Counted from the first letter of the stretch, positions 8,348 through 17,069 are shown. The stretch is DNA of 43,313 bases from Acinetobacter lwoffii (GCA_013530545.1 SPVA01000058.1:1-43313); one strand, 5' to 3'. Numbers and translations: made by a program. Notes: generated by a model from the letters alone, not told the origin.

Positions 8348-9019
8348 ATGAGTTTTTCACAAGAGGTATGGCAACGTAATCTCGGACTTTATCAGAAGAC
8401 CCTGGCCTTGCCCTTTAATCAGCAACTGGCGCAAGGTACTTTAAGCCGTGAAGCCTTTAGTCATTATGTGATTCAGGATGCGCATTATTTACTCGCCTAT
8501 GGTCGTGCACTGGCCGTGTGTGCCGCCAAAGCTTTTGAAGCGGACGATGTAATCCAGTTTGCCGAGGCAGCCAAAATAGCGATTGTGGTGGAACGTAGCC
8601 TGCATGATGGCTTTATGCAGGATTTTGGCATTAGCAAAGAGCAGTTTGAAAATACCCCGCTGACTCTGGCGTGTCACCACTATACTTCTTATCTGACTTC
8701 GACCGCCTGGTCAGAAAGCTACCCGGTGGTGCTGGCCTCGTTGCTGCCTTGTTTCTGGATTTATGCCGAAGTTGGCAAAGATATTGTCGACAACTCTGCG
8801 CTGAATAATCCGTATCAAGCCTGGGTGGATACCTATTCAGGAGAGGAATTCCACACTGCGGTACGGAATGTGATTGCAACCGTTGACCGTGTTGCGGCGC
8901 GTGTCGATGCAGATACACTGGAAAAAATGCATGCAGCTTATACGCATGCTGCCCGTCTGGAATGGTTATTCTGGCATAGTGCCTTTGAGCAACGCCAGTG
9001 GCCTGGTCTGGATGAATAA
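8348..9019 (+). CDS. tenA: TenA aminopyrimidine aminohydrolase (thiaminase II)
   Basis: TenA hydrolyses thiamine breakdown products such as aminomethyl-HMP to HMP, salvaging the pyrimidine half of thiamine in the cytoplasm. The 223-aa length is typical. Active-site residues fall exactly where they are in B. subtilis TenA: D44 (IQDAHYL), Y112 (HHYTSY), catalytic C135 (LLPCFWIYAEVG) and E205 (RLEWLFWH). AAGGA precedes the ATG at a normal distance. A -10-like TATAGT is at 8304-8309 with a weak -35. No TPP riboswitch features are visible upstream, and no other thiamine gene is adjacent, so it is probably a stand-alone salvage enzyme. Confidence 0.93.
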   Translation: MSFSQEVWQRNLGLYQKTLALPFNQQLAQGTLSREAFSHYVIQDAHYLLAYGRALAVCAAKAFEADDVIQFAEAAKIAIVVERSLHDGFMQDFGISKEQFENTPLTLACHHYTSYLTSTAWSESYPVVLASLLPCFWIYAEVGKDIVDNSALNNPYQAWVDTYSGEEFHTAVRNVIATVDRVAARVDADTLEKMHAAYTHAARLEWLFWHSAFEQRQWPGLDE

Positions 9020-9032
9020 GACGGACGAATAA

Positions 9033-9062
9033 AAAAAGCCCTGTTTAAGACAGGGCTTTTTG
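9033..9062 (+). terminator. intrinsic terminator of tenA
   Basis: AAAAAGCCCTGT-TTAAG-ACAGGGCTTTTT is a 12-bp stem with a T-tract starting 13 bases after the tenA stop codon. It isolates tenA from the Fur-box gene downstream. Confidence 0.9.
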
Positions 9063-9177
9063 GTTATAGCCGTTTAAAAAAATTTCTACTGTCATAAACC
9101 GATCATAAAAACGGCTTAGTCTGAAAAAAACAAGGATAGAACGGGCCACTACGCTAGACCTAGCTATAAGCCCAAAA

Positions 9178-9207
9178 TTGCCGCACAATAATTGAGAATA
9201 ATTATCA
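9178..9207 (+). promoter_or_regulatory. Fur box (9193-9207) overlapping a promoter
   Basis: TGAGAAT-A-ATTATCA (9193-9207) matches the 7-1-7 Fur operator TGATAAT-N-ATTATCA at 14 of 15 positions. TTGCCG (9178-9183) can serve as a -35, with an AT-rich -10 region inside the Fur box. That placement fits iron-dependent repression of the gene starting at 9243. Confidence 0.7.
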
Positions 9208-9242
9208 ATTAATAAATTCAATCCCGGAAAGAGGCAGACAAT

Positions 9243-9611
9243 ATGGACACTTTAGGCACCGAAGCGATTCGGGCATTTTTTACCCTGCAATGTTGCTGGT
9301 TCAACAATGAAGAAATCTATCTGGAACAAGGCTGTCTAGATTGTGGTTCGGCAGCCACTTATCTGATTTACCATACCAACACGCATATCCAGAAACATCT
9401 GCTGAAATTTATTGAAAAGTATCGCTGTCATCAGGCACGCCGTAACGATTTGCTCGACCTGGATTTTTTCCGAAAAGACTATGAGGACTTTCTGCACATT
9501 CTGGAAAATGAAGTCAATTTTTATGCACGTCTGCATCATGATGTGCTACGTGACCGCTGTTTTGAAGAGATTGAGTCGATCTTTGAACGCCGTTATGCAG
9601 CGGCTTGTTAA
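9243..9611 (+). CDS. Cys/His-rich hypothetical protein, probably Fur-regulated
   Basis: I do not recognise a named family. The 122-aa product has seven cysteines (C17, C18, C31, C34, C62, C106, C122) and many histidines. C31 and C34 form a CxxC pair in GCLDCG, beside an adjacent Cys pair QCCWF. No signal peptide or membrane helix is visible, so it should be a small cytoplasmic, mostly helical protein. GAGG stands about 8 bases before the ATG. A near-consensus Fur operator lies 36 bases upstream, so expression is expected under iron limitation. The combination suggests a role in iron or Fe-S handling. This is inference from the Fur box and Cys content, not from homology. Confidence 0.75.
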   Translation: MDTLGTEAIRAFFTLQCCWFNNEEIYLEQGCLDCGSAATYLIYHTNTHIQKHLLKFIEKYRCHQARRNDLLDLDFFRKDYEDFLHILENEVNFYARLHHDVLRDRCFEEIESIFERRYAAAC

Positions 9612-9732
9612 GTATTTACCTTGTACATGATGATTGTGAATATTTAAATGATCTGCTGTTGTGTTTCTTAATGTTGTGATGAATTGACCAATCACCGACA
9701 TAACTTGACGTTTAAAATACTTTTATTTGCAC

Positions 9733-9762
9733 TTGAACATTTTTCATCCGGTATCATATAAG
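9733..9762 (+). promoter_or_regulatory. promoter of uvrA
   Basis: TTGAAC (9733-9738), an 18-base spacer and TATAAG (9757-9762) lie just upstream of uvrA. No LexA-type CTGT-N8-ACAG box is present, in line with the absence of classical LexA control in Acinetobacter. Confidence 0.5.
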
Positions 9763-9792
9763 GGTTTTTGATGAATATTCTAGGATCCTTGC

Positions 9793-12624
9793 ATGAGCCA
9801 AAGCCACATCCGTATTCGAGGCGCACGTACCCATAACCTGAAAAATGTGAACCTTGATATACCACGCGACAAGTTTGTGGTGATTACGGGACTGTCTGGT
9901 TCAGGAAAGTCCTCGCTTGCCTTTGATACCTTATATGCCGAAGGTCAGCGCCGTTATGTGGAATCGCTGTCTGCCTATGCCCGCCAGTTCCTCTCCCAGA
10001 TGGAAAAACCGGAAGTGGATTCTATTGAAGGCTTGAGTCCAGCGATTGCCATCGAACAGAAATCTACCAGTCATAACCCGCGTTCGACCGTGGGTACCAT
10101 TACCGAAATTTATGACTATTTACGCCTGCTGTATGCGCGTGTCGGTACACCGTTCTGTCCTGAACATGATCTGCCGATGGTGGCACAAACGGTTACTGAA
10201 ATGGTCGATGCAGTCAAAGCATTAGAAGAAGGCACTGCTCTTTTACTATTAGCACCGGTGGTGCGTGAACGTAAAGGTGAATATACGGCGCTGTTTGAAC
10301 AGCTACAAAGCCAGGGTTTCGTCCGCGCCCGCGTCGATGGCGAGATCATGGAAATTGATCCGCCACCTGAACTGGACAAAAAGAAAAAACATACCATTGA
10401 AGTGGTGGTGGACCGTTTTAAAGTCCGTGATGACTTAGGTAACCGCATTGCAGAAAGTTTTGAAACCGCGCTACGTTTAGGTGGTGATATCGCGATTTTA
10501 TCCTGGATGAAGGGCGAGCATAACGATCGTGTGTTTTCAGCCAAACACTCCTGCCCGGAATGTGACCGTGCAGTGGCTGAACTGGAACCACGCCTGTTTT
10601 CATTCAACAATCCTTTTGGTGCCTGTCCGGTCTGTGATGGTCTAGGGACCCGCAGCCATTTCAGTGCCGACAAACTGATTCCTAATCCTGAGGTCAGCGT
10701 TAGCCAAGGCGCGATTCGTGGTTGGGACCGTCAGCGTCCTTACTATTACAGCATGATCCAGAAAGTCGCCGAGCATTTTGGTTTTTCTCTGGAAACTCCA
10801 TGGAATGAACTGGATGCCGACACCAAGAAGAAATTTCTCTACGGCACTGGCAAAGAAAAAATTGATCTGAGCTATATCGATGAACGTGGCCGATGTCATA
10901 ATCGGGTCATTCCTTTTGAAGGGATTTTGCCGCATCTGGAACGCCGTTATCGTGAAACTGAAAGTAATTATGTGCGTGATGATCTGGCGCAGTATTTATC
11001 CAATGCTGCCTGTGATGCCTGTGATGGTTCACGTCTGAATGAAATTTCGCGTAATGTGAAAATTCTGGACAAGACCATTGCTGACATTACCCGCATGTCG
11101 ATCGGCGATGCTGAAAGTTATTATCAGGGCATTCATCTGGAAGGTGCACGCGGTGAAATCGCCGACAAGATTTTCAAGGAAATCCGTGAACGTCTACATT
11201 TTCTGGTATCGGTTGGCCTGAATTATCTGAGTCTGTCCCGTTCTGCCGAAACCCTTTCGGGCGGTGAAGCACAGCGAATTCGTCTGGCTTCACAGATCGG
11301 TGCCGGTTTGATGGGCGTGATGTATGTGCTGGATGAGCCGTCAATTGGTTTGCATCAACGTGATAACGACCGTCTATTACAGACCTTGATCCGTCTGCGT
11401 GATCTGGGCAATACCGTGCTGGTGGTCGAGCATGATGAAGATGCGATTCGTGCCGCCGATCATATTATTGATATCGGTCCGGGTGCCGGTGTGCATGGTG
11501 GGCATGTGATTGCCGAAGGAACGTATGATGAAATTCTGGCCAATCCGGACTCGCTGACCGGAAAATATTTATCCGGAAAATTAAAAATTGAAGTGCCGAA
11601 AAAACGGATTCAACCGCCTAAGCCTAAAGAACAGATCAAGCTGATGGGAGCATCCGGGCATAACCTGAAAAAAGTCGATCTGACCATTCCTTTAGGTATT
11701 ATGACCTGTGTTACCGGGGTGTCCGGTTCAGGTAAATCGACCTTGATTAACCGGACTTTGTTACCTTTGGCGGCGACCCAGCTCAATGGTGCCACCACTT
11801 TAACTTCGGAAAAGTTTGAATCGATTGATGGTTTACAGTTCCTCGACAAAGTGGTGGATATTGACCAGAGTCCGATTGGACGTACCCCGCGTTCCAATCC
11901 GGCGACTTATACCGGCCTATTTACCCCGATTCGTGAACTGTTTTCACAGACGCAAGAAGCCAAGGCACGCGGTTATGCTGCCGGTCGTTTCTCGTTTAAC
12001 GTGAAAGGTGGCCGCTGTGAAGCCTGTGAAGGTGACGGCATGATCAAGGTAGCGATGCACTTCCTACCGGATATGTATGTGCCATGTGATGCCTGTCATG
12101 GCAAACGCTATAATCGTGAAACGCTGGAAGTAAACTATAAGGGCAAGAATATTTCCGATGTCTTGCAGATGACCGTTGAAGATGCCATGCATTTCTTCGA
12201 TGCGATTCCGGTGATTCACCGTCGTCTGGAAACATTACATCAGGTCGGTTTGGGTTATATCCGTCTGGGTCAGTCTGCGACCACTCTTTCTGGTGGTGAA
12301 GCACAGCGTGTCAAACTGGCACGTGAACTGGCCAAACGCGATACTGGTCAAACCCTATATATTCTGGATGAACCGACCACGGGTCTGCATTTCCATGATA
12401 TTGCCAAACTGCTGGATATCCTGCATCAGCTCCGTGACAAGGGCAATACCATCGTGGTCATTGAGCATAATCTGGACGTGATTAAAACTGCTGACTGGGT
12501 CGTGGACTTAGGTCCTGAAGGTGGTTCAGGTGGTGGTATGATTGTTGCGGAAGGTACGCCTGAACAGGTTGTGAAAGTGAAAGCGTCACATACGGGTAAA
12601 TTCTTGAAGCCGTTGTTGAAGTAA
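9793..12624 (+). CDS. uvrA: excinuclease ABC subunit A
   Basis: UvrA is the damage-recognition ATPase of nucleotide excision repair and loads UvrB at lesions. The 943-aa length matches the E. coli protein. Two ABC ATPase modules are visible. The first has Walker [10 protein letters not shown] (33-41) and signature [12 protein letters not shown]. The second has Walker [10 protein letters not shown] (642-650) and [12 protein letters not shown]. Zinc-binding cysteine pairs occur in CPECD/CPVC (C254, C257, C278, C281) and CEAC/CDAC (C742, C745, C765, C768). The gene stands alone after the Fur-box gene and is followed by a small repeat and a terminator. Confidence 0.98.
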   Translation: MSQSHIRIRGARTHNLKNVNLDIPRDKFVVITGLSGSGKSSLAFDTLYAEGQRRYVESLSAYARQFLSQMEKPEVDSIEGLSPAIAIEQKSTSHNPRSTVGTITEIYDYLRLLYARVGTPFCPEHDLPMVAQTVTEMVDAVKALEEGTALLLLAPVVRERKGEYTALFEQLQSQGFVRARVDGEIMEIDPPPELDKKKKHTIEVVVDRFKVRDDLGNRIAESFETALRLGGDIAILSWMKGEHNDRVFSAKHSCPECDRAVAELEPRLFSFNNPFGACPVCDGLGTRSHFSADKLIPNPEVSVSQGAIRGWDRQRPYYYSMIQKVAEHFGFSLETPWNELDADTKKKFLYGTGKEKIDLSYIDERGRCHNRVIPFEGILPHLERRYRETESNYVRDDLAQYLSNAACDACDGSRLNEISRNVKILDKTIADITRMSIGDAESYYQGIHLEGARGEIADKIFKEIRERLHFLVSVGLNYLSLSRSAETLSGGEAQRIRLASQIGAGLMGVMYVLDEPSIGLHQRDNDRLLQTLIRLRDLGNTVLVVEHDEDAIRAADHIIDIGPGAGVHGGHVIAEGTYDEILANPDSLTGKYLSGKLKIEVPKKRIQPPKPKEQIKLMGASGHNLKKVDLTIPLGIMTCVTGVSGSGKSTLINRTLLPLAATQLNGATTLTSEKFESIDGLQFLDKVVDIDQSPIGRTPRSNPATYTGLFTPIRELFSQTQEAKARGYAAGRFSFNVKGGRCEACEGDGMIKVAMHFLPDMYVPCDACHGKRYNRETLEVNYKGKNISDVLQMTVEDAMHFFDAIPVIHRRLETLHQVGLGYIRLGQSATTLSGGEAQRVKLARELAKRDTGQTLYILDEPTTGLHFHDIAKLLDILHQLRDKGNTIVVIEHNLDVIKTADWVVDLGPEGGSGGGMIVAEGTPEQVVKVKASHTGKFLKPLLK

Positions 12625-12632
12625 TTTTTTTT

Positions 12633-12718
12633 AAATCCTCCCCAACCCTCCTTTGAAAAAGGAGAGATTTTTCTTCTTTATCTGACGTCATATAGGACTT
12701 AGGGGTAGGGGCGATTTT
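12633..12718. repeat. small palindromic (MITE- or REP-like) element
   Basis: The ends of this 86-base stretch are imperfect inverted repeats. The left end reads AAATCCTCCCCAACCCTCC, and the right end, complemented, reads AAATCGCCCCTACCCCTAAG. An internal inverted repeat CTCCTTTG-AAAAAGGAG is next to the left end. It is inserted between the uvrA stop codon and its terminator. The base pattern differs from both neighbours. It looks like a non-autonomous mobile or REP-type element rather than part of uvrA. Confidence 0.5.
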
Positions 12719-12737
12719 ATCCATCCAATAAGTATGA

Positions 12738-12767
12738 TAAAACGGTGATTCATTCACCGTTTTTTTA
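12738..12767. terminator. terminator between uvrA and the HIT gene
   Basis: AAAACGGTGA-TTCAT-TCACCGTTTTTTT forms a 10-bp stem with a 7-base T-tract on the plus strand and a TTTTATC run on the minus strand. It can terminate both convergent genes. Confidence 0.85.
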
Positions 12768-12774
12768 TTTCTCA

Positions 12775-13242
12775 CTATTCTATTAAACGAATTGCTTCAG
12801 CCAATTGTGCCAGTTCTTGATCATCTGCTCTTTGCGCATCATGCGATGAAATATAACCTTCATAGGCATCGAAATATTTATCGATTGAAGAATTCACGGG
12901 TTGCCAATTCTCATGCAGGCCTTGGGTCTGATGCATCGGAAATAATTTGGCATGCACATGATCGACACCAAAACCTTCAAAAATCATCCCTGTTCTGCCC
13001 ACATCCTCAAAATAATGATCCAGCTTTAAGGCCACTTGTTTGGTATATAGCATCAGATCTGTCAGAACCTGATCATCCAGTTCGAATGCGTAGCTCGAAT
13101 AATGCTGTTTTGGGATGACGACAGTCGCGCCCAAAGTATTGGGAAAGATAGTCAGAAAAGCCATAAACTTATGATTTTCATCAATCAAATGACAGGGTAT
13201 TTCACCCTTGACGATTTGACAGAAAATGCAATTTTTACTCAT
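12775..13242 (-). CDS. HIT-family protein
   Basis: HIT proteins hydrolyse or transfer nucleotide phosphates using a histidine triad. The 155-aa sequence has the zinc-type start CIFCQIVKGEIPCHLI (C5, C8) and the HIT core DHVHAKLF with H95 and H97. In the usual HxHxH motif the third residue is also His; here that position is K99 (HVHAK), so activity may differ from ordinary Hint-type hydrolases. The middle His, corresponding to the nucleophile, is kept. An AGGAG ribosome-binding site lies about 8 bases before the ATG. The gene follows the diguanylate cyclase gene... in reverse orientation terms it is downstream of it by 120 bases, with no clear terminator between them. Confidence 0.85.
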   Translation of the reverse strand: MSKNCIFCQIVKGEIPCHLIDENHKFMAFLTIFPNTLGATVVIPKQHYSSYAFELDDQVLTDLMLYTKQVALKLDHYFEDVGRTGMIFEGFGVDHVHAKLFPMHQTQGLHENWQPVNSSIDKYFDAYEGYISSHDAQRADDQELAQLAEAIRLIE

Positions 13243-13362
13243 TTTAAATACTCCTGAAATTTTATAATTTTTTTATTTATTTGAATAAATGGCACTGATG
13301 ATGTTTTATAAAAACTACATCTCGAAATTATTTTTTAATTTTAAGTCACACGCTTATACCAT

Positions 13363-15042
13363 TTAAACTTCTGCCACCGCATTACGTCCTTTGGCCTTTG
13401 CTGCAAACAACGCATCATCTGCATTTGACAATAAAGCCATCCAGGACATGGCACCAATGGCAACCCCGATACTGACTGAAATCTGAATCTCGTCTCCTGC
13501 TGCAGTCACAATATGACGCTCAGCCACTTCAGCCCGAATGTTATCGGCCAAAATCAATGCCTGCTGCATCTGGATATTTTCAATCAGCACCAGAAATTCA
13601 TCGCCCCCATAACGTACCAGCAAATCTGTAGCACGGACATTGGCCTTTAAACGCTCGGCCACCAGCTGAATCACCTGATCGCCAATAATATGCCCATATT
13701 GATCATTCACCTGTTTAAAATGATCAATATCAATAATCATCAAACAGGTTTGGCTCAATTGACCCGGCTGATTTTCCATAAAACGAATATATTCTTCTAG
13801 CGCGAAACGGTTGGATAATCCGGTCAAAGAATCGGAATGGGCAATATTCTTTAAACGGAACTCTAGCGCATCACGTTCTTGCAACATCTGTTGCAATTTC
13901 TGAATGGCAGCGAATAAGGAATCCGAATGATTCACTTCACGCAACCGCATATCAACTTTCTGACGACCCGAGTTTTTAGACAAACTCAACAACATGCGGC
14001 GTGCCTGAATCAGTGGCAAAAATACCTGTTTGCGTGCAAAGACCATGGTGGAAATCGCGGTGAGTAATGAAATCAGCGATACCAACACGCTCCAGATCAA
14101 ACGCTGCATATTGCTGTTCATTTCTTGAATAGCGGCATCTCTGCTGTATTGCAGCAGATAAGTTTGCAGGTCTACCACAGTCGCAAATTTATCTACGATC
14201 GCTTCAGTCAGCTCTGTTCCGCTCAAACGGTAGTCACGTTGTTCCAGACTGTCACTGATCAGCTCACTCACAATCGGTAAGCCCTGCTGAATAAACTCGG
14301 TTTCTACCCGTCGATGTAAACGGATGAATTCCTCTGTTTTATCTTGAGCAGGTTGAATGGTATCAATCAAGGCCCACAAATAACGCACCTGATGTTGGGT
14401 CTGTAAAGAGCGGGTAATATTTTCAGTGGGAAGCGGCGCTTCAAAAGCCACATGCGCCATGATAGATGAGGCCACCCGCCCCGCCTGGTCACGTAAATCA
14501 GATAAAAATAAAATCTGGCTAATATAGTTATTCAGAGGGGTCGATGAGCTATCTGAAGCCACCGCCACGTCACGTAAAAGTTCACGACAATTTTCCCAGG
14601 CAGCAAACATGGCCAGAATCGCCTGATCAAGTTCTTGTGCACTACGTTGCTGACGTGGCATCCGGGTATAAGCATCAACCTGTGCACGTCCTTTTTTCAG
14701 GCTGATTTCAAGCTGTGAAAGTTGCTGACTCAGGTTGTTAAAACCGACCTCCGTCAAGACATCAGCCGTCTGGTAGAGCTGCTGATCCACCTGTCGACGG
14801 TAGCTGATTAGCTCTTGCTGATGCTGGGCAAATTCCTGCACCGAACTCGACATGGCCTTATTGGCAGGCGCACGCTCACGCGAAATTTTATTTGCCAGAT
14901 CAGCGACCTGCTGTAATGCATTCAATTGTTGATAGGTTTGTCTGGATTTTAAATAACTTTGACTGCTACTCACAATTAAGGGAATACAGATGCAAAGTAA
15001 ACATAAAATAATAATCGACATCGACCAGTACAAACGATTCAT
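13363..15042 (-). CDS. membrane-bound diguanylate cyclase (GGDEF)
   Basis: This enzyme makes cyclic di-GMP from two GTP. The 559-aa protein has a membrane helix at about residues 5-25, a helical periplasmic sensor region of about 290 residues, and a second helix near 317-337 (LIWSVLVSLISLLTAIST). A short cytoplasmic linker precedes a C-terminal GGDEF domain. The active-site loop reads RYGGDEFLVLIE around residue 479. The inhibitory I-site RATD lies exactly five residues before GGDEF, so feedback inhibition by c-di-GMP is expected. There is no EAL domain. The periplasmic part does not match a sensor family I can name. A -10 box TATAAT is on the minus strand at 15092-15097. Confidence 0.92.
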   Translation of the reverse strand: MNRLYWSMSIIILCLLCICIPLIVSSSQSYLKSRQTYQQLNALQQVADLANKISRERAPANKAMSSSVQEFAQHQQELISYRRQVDQQLYQTADVLTEVGFNNLSQQLSQLEISLKKGRAQVDAYTRMPRQQRSAQELDQAILAMFAAWENCRELLRDVAVASDSSSTPLNNYISQILFLSDLRDQAGRVASSIMAHVAFEAPLPTENITRSLQTQHQVRYLWALIDTIQPAQDKTEEFIRLHRRVETEFIQQGLPIVSELISDSLEQRDYRLSGTELTEAIVDKFATVVDLQTYLLQYSRDAAIQEMNSNMQRLIWSVLVSLISLLTAISTMVFARKQVFLPLIQARRMLLSLSKNSGRQKVDMRLREVNHSDSLFAAIQKLQQMLQERDALEFRLKNIAHSDSLTGLSNRFALEEYIRFMENQPGQLSQTCLMIIDIDHFKQVNDQYGHIIGDQVIQLVAERLKANVRATDLLVRYGGDEFLVLIENIQMQQALILADNIRAEVAERHIVTAAGDEIQISVSIGVAIGAMSWMALLSNADDALFAAKAKGRNAVAEV

Positions 15043-15305
15043 GCTGTTGTATTACGCCCCAATATGACAAGCAAAGCTAAATAGATTGATTATTATACAA
15101 ATAAAACAGGATGGTCTTAAAGCCTTTAGCCCTACTTCACTTATGTTTTTAATGAATTTTTATCATCTATTATTTTTCAGATACTTAAGTTGGTTTATTT
15201 GAAATGTTAATGCAGGGTTTCGTGACCACAGCTCTCTATAAAGTCTTATAAAAAAAAAGGGAATTTAAGCAGCTAAAAAAATATAAAAACTTGCTTTCTG
15301 CACTA

Positions 15306-15334
15306 TTTACACCTGCAACAAATAGGTGCATAAT
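15306..15334 (+). promoter_or_regulatory. promoter of plus-strand sRNA candidate
   Basis: TTTACA (15306-15311), a 17-base spacer and CATAAT (15329-15334) form a good sigma-70 promoter. No protein-coding start follows; instead a terminator lies about 100 bases downstream. Confidence 0.6.
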
Positions 15335-15339
15335 GCACC
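15325..15339. promoter_or_regulatory. perfect 7-1-7 palindrome over the -10 box
   Basis: GGTGCAT-A-ATGCACC is a perfect inverted repeat that covers the -10 hexamer of the sRNA promoter. Its position is ideal for a repressor operator. The cognate regulator is unknown. Confidence 0.5.
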
Positions 15340-15340
15340 G

Positions 15341-15438
15341 CATTAGGGCGAGTTAAATTATTCCTCAGCAGATATTTTAGTTTACCCGCAAATTTTGGCG
15401 AAAAAACCGATTTTCTATGAAAATCGGGGTTTTTTTTA
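15341..15438 (+). ncRNA. candidate small RNA A (about 98 nt)
   Basis: The candidate runs from about 7 bases after the -10 box at 15329-15334 to the end of a strong intrinsic terminator (stem CCGATTTT/AAAATCGG, loop CTATG, then GG and eight T). No open frame of useful length lies inside. The body is unstructured and AU-rich, with GATATTTTAG and CCGCAAATTTTGGCG before the terminator, as expected for an Hfq-type regulator. I cannot match it to a known sRNA. It lies convergent to candidate B, upstream of the porin gene at 16172. Confidence 0.5.
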
Positions 15439-15580
15439 GCTATTGAATTTTAGACCTCTATTTTTACTTTTTAATATGCACTATTTTGGTGCTTAAAATT
15501 ATTATAATATTTCTTCTTATCATCTTTTTTAATTAAAGGTTTTTCAGAAACGGAATGATCCGAAATAAAAAATGCTGGAC

Positions 15581-15676
15581 AAAAAAAAGCCCAACCTTGG
15601 GGAAAGCTGGGCGATAAAACAAAAAATTGTGGAGAATCAGGCTAAATCACTCTGAAAGTGTGAACTCTAACTTGAT
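15581..15676 (-). ncRNA. candidate small RNA B (about 96 nt)
   Basis: On the minus strand, a promoter at 15683-15711 is followed about 75 bases later by the hairpin GCCCAGC-TTTCCCCAAG-GTTGGGC (15589-15612, one G-T wobble) and eight T residues (15581-15588). The ATG next to the -10 box lies upstream of the predicted transcription start, so it is not a translated start. The 5' part can fold by pairing AATCA with TGATT. No protein is encoded. It points toward candidate A, with about 140 bases between the two terminators. It is not recognised as a known family. Confidence 0.5.
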
Positions 15677-15682
15677 TTTCAT

Positions 15683-15711
15683 ATTATGTAAAATTCCCCT
15701 AAAAATGTAAA
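15683..15711 (-). promoter_or_regulatory. promoter of minus-strand sRNA candidate
   Basis: On the minus strand TTTACA (15711-15706), a 17-base spacer and CATAAT (15688-15683) form a promoter. Its two hexamers and its spacing are identical to those of the plus-strand candidate at 15306-15334. Confidence 0.6.
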
Positions 15712-16099
15712 GCCGATTGCTTCAGTCAAGATTATAAATCATGCCCATTTAGCTCAAAAAACAGACATCCACTCTAAAGCCCAAGCTGATGATGCTCTAA
15801 AATCAAGCAATCCAATCAAGACATGAGGCGCCAGACACCTTGCACTTCTTGACAAATTTATGAATTAGCTCACTTATTTTTAATTGTTTTAATAGATAAA
15901 CATATGAAATTTAATCGTATTAAGTGATTTAAATAGCCACACAATTTCTCCTTAATCTTTAATCCCAACTCTATATTTAAAGTCTAGCTTTTTGTTATAC
16001 AAGATTTTTTATCTAAAATGGCTTCCGAGCCTAATACTTGAATTTTACACAAAATTAATACAATGATTTAGCTTAAAAAAATAGCGATTTTGAATTAGA
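15712..16099. other. gene-free spacer upstream of porin
   Basis: No reading frame is supported here. A consensus -35 TTGACA at 15849-15854 is followed 17 bases later by the poor -10 ACTTAT (15872-15877). It could be a distal promoter for the porin gene with a leader of about 290 bases, but no terminator or structure supports a separate RNA. Confidence 0.4.
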
Positions 16100-16158
16100 T
16101 TGACTTAATAAATTGTTACAATACAATATGTTCTAAAGTTGTACACATCTTGTAACAA
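16100..16158 (+). promoter_or_regulatory. porin promoter with TTGTTACAA/TTGTAACAA elements
   Basis: TTGACT (16100-16105), a 16-base spacer and TACAAT (16122-16127) precede the porin gene by about 45 bases. TTGTTACAA (16113-16121) abuts the -10 box, and its complement TTGTAACAA (16150-16158) lies in the leader. The same 9-mer recurs at the two other porin genes (42253 and 43203). Confidence 0.55.
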
Positions 16159-16171
16159 AACGGTAAATATC

Positions 16172-17047
16172 ATGAAAAAACTCGGTTTAGCCACTGCTTT
16201 ATTATTAGCCATGACCGGTGCTCAAGCATATCAATTTGAAGTTCAAGGTCAGTCAGAGTTCATCGACAACACTGCGAATGAACAGAACTTCACTGGTGCG
16301 GTTCAAGGTACTTACTACTTCAACAATGTTGATGCTTCTAAAGGTCCTTTAGCTGAAGCTGCTTTTTTAAACCAAGCATCTAATGTTTCTTTAGCATATA
16401 ACTATGGCGAATATGATGAAGCGGGTCTAGACATCGTTTCTCATACATATGGTGCTAAAGCTGAAGCATATATCCCGACTAAATTTGTTCCTGCTTATGC
16501 AAGTGCATCTTATAACCACACCATTAATGACAGCAAAAATGCACTTGAAACTGATGACAATGGTGACCGCTATGCATTAGAACTGGGTGCATTACTAATC
16601 CCTAACTTCTTGGTTGCTGTGGGTTATACCAGCGTTGCTGACCAAACTTCTTATGATGCTTTCAACATGTTTAACAACGGTGTTGCTAAAGCTGCTCTTG
16701 AATCTGGCACAATCAATGAAGACCAAGACGCAATCACTGCCCGCACTAAATATGTAGGCGCGATTGACGGTACTAACATGTCAATTGGTTTTGAAAGTGG
16801 CCTGGTTTATGGTGAAGATACTGCCTACAACTTAGGTACAACTCTTTTCCTTAACCCACAGTTAAGCGTTGGCGCATCTTATATGGAATCTAGCTTTGCT
16901 GATTCTCCAGACAAAGCTTGGGGCGCGAACGTAAACTACTTCATCACTCCTGCTGTTGCAGTTGGCGCATCTTATGTAAATGCAAATGCTGAAGGCCAAG
17001 CACTGGATACACAAACGATTGGTGTAAATGCCAAATTCCGTTTCTAA
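16172..17047 (+). CDS. omp33-36: outer-membrane porin, Omp33-36 family
   Basis: This resembles the Acinetobacter Omp33-36 water-channel porin. The 291-aa precursor starts MKKLGLATALLLAMTGAQA, a clear signal peptide with cleavage expected after AQA. The mature protein begins YQFEVQGQSEF, has alternating beta-strand patterns, and ends in FRF, the C-terminal aromatic signature recognised by the BAM machinery. The conserved block GPLAEAAFLNQASNVS is shared with the paralogue at 42304. The ATG at 16172 is chosen because it opens the signal peptide; an upstream in-frame TTG (16139) would add a non-signal extension. A bidirectional terminator follows, so the gene is monocistronic. Confidence 0.88.
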   Translation: MKKLGLATALLLAMTGAQAYQFEVQGQSEFIDNTANEQNFTGAVQGTYYFNNVDASKGPLAEAAFLNQASNVSLAYNYGEYDEAGLDIVSHTYGAKAEAYIPTKFVPAYASASYNHTINDSKNALETDDNGDRYALELGALLIPNFLVAVGYTSVADQTSYDAFNMFNNGVAKAALESGTINEDQDAITARTKYVGAIDGTNMSIGFESGLVYGEDTAYNLGTTLFLNPQLSVGASYMESSFADSPDKAWGANVNYFITPAVAVGASYVNANAEGQALDTQTIGVNAKFRF

Positions 17048-17069
17048 TTTCTGATTAGATGCTGAAAAG

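Noticed and set aside
9612..9792. LexA-type SOS box upstream of uvrA
   Set aside because: No CTGT-N8-ACAG palindrome is present; Acinetobacter lacks a classical LexA regulon.
15341..15438. Identity of sRNA candidate A with Spot 42
   Set aside because: Only the short word ATATTTTAG is shared; the rest and the gene context differ, so no name is given.
15646..15682. 11-codon ORF at the 5' end of sRNA candidate B
   Set aside because: Its ATG abuts the -10 box and lies upstream of the predicted transcription start, so it would not be in the RNA.
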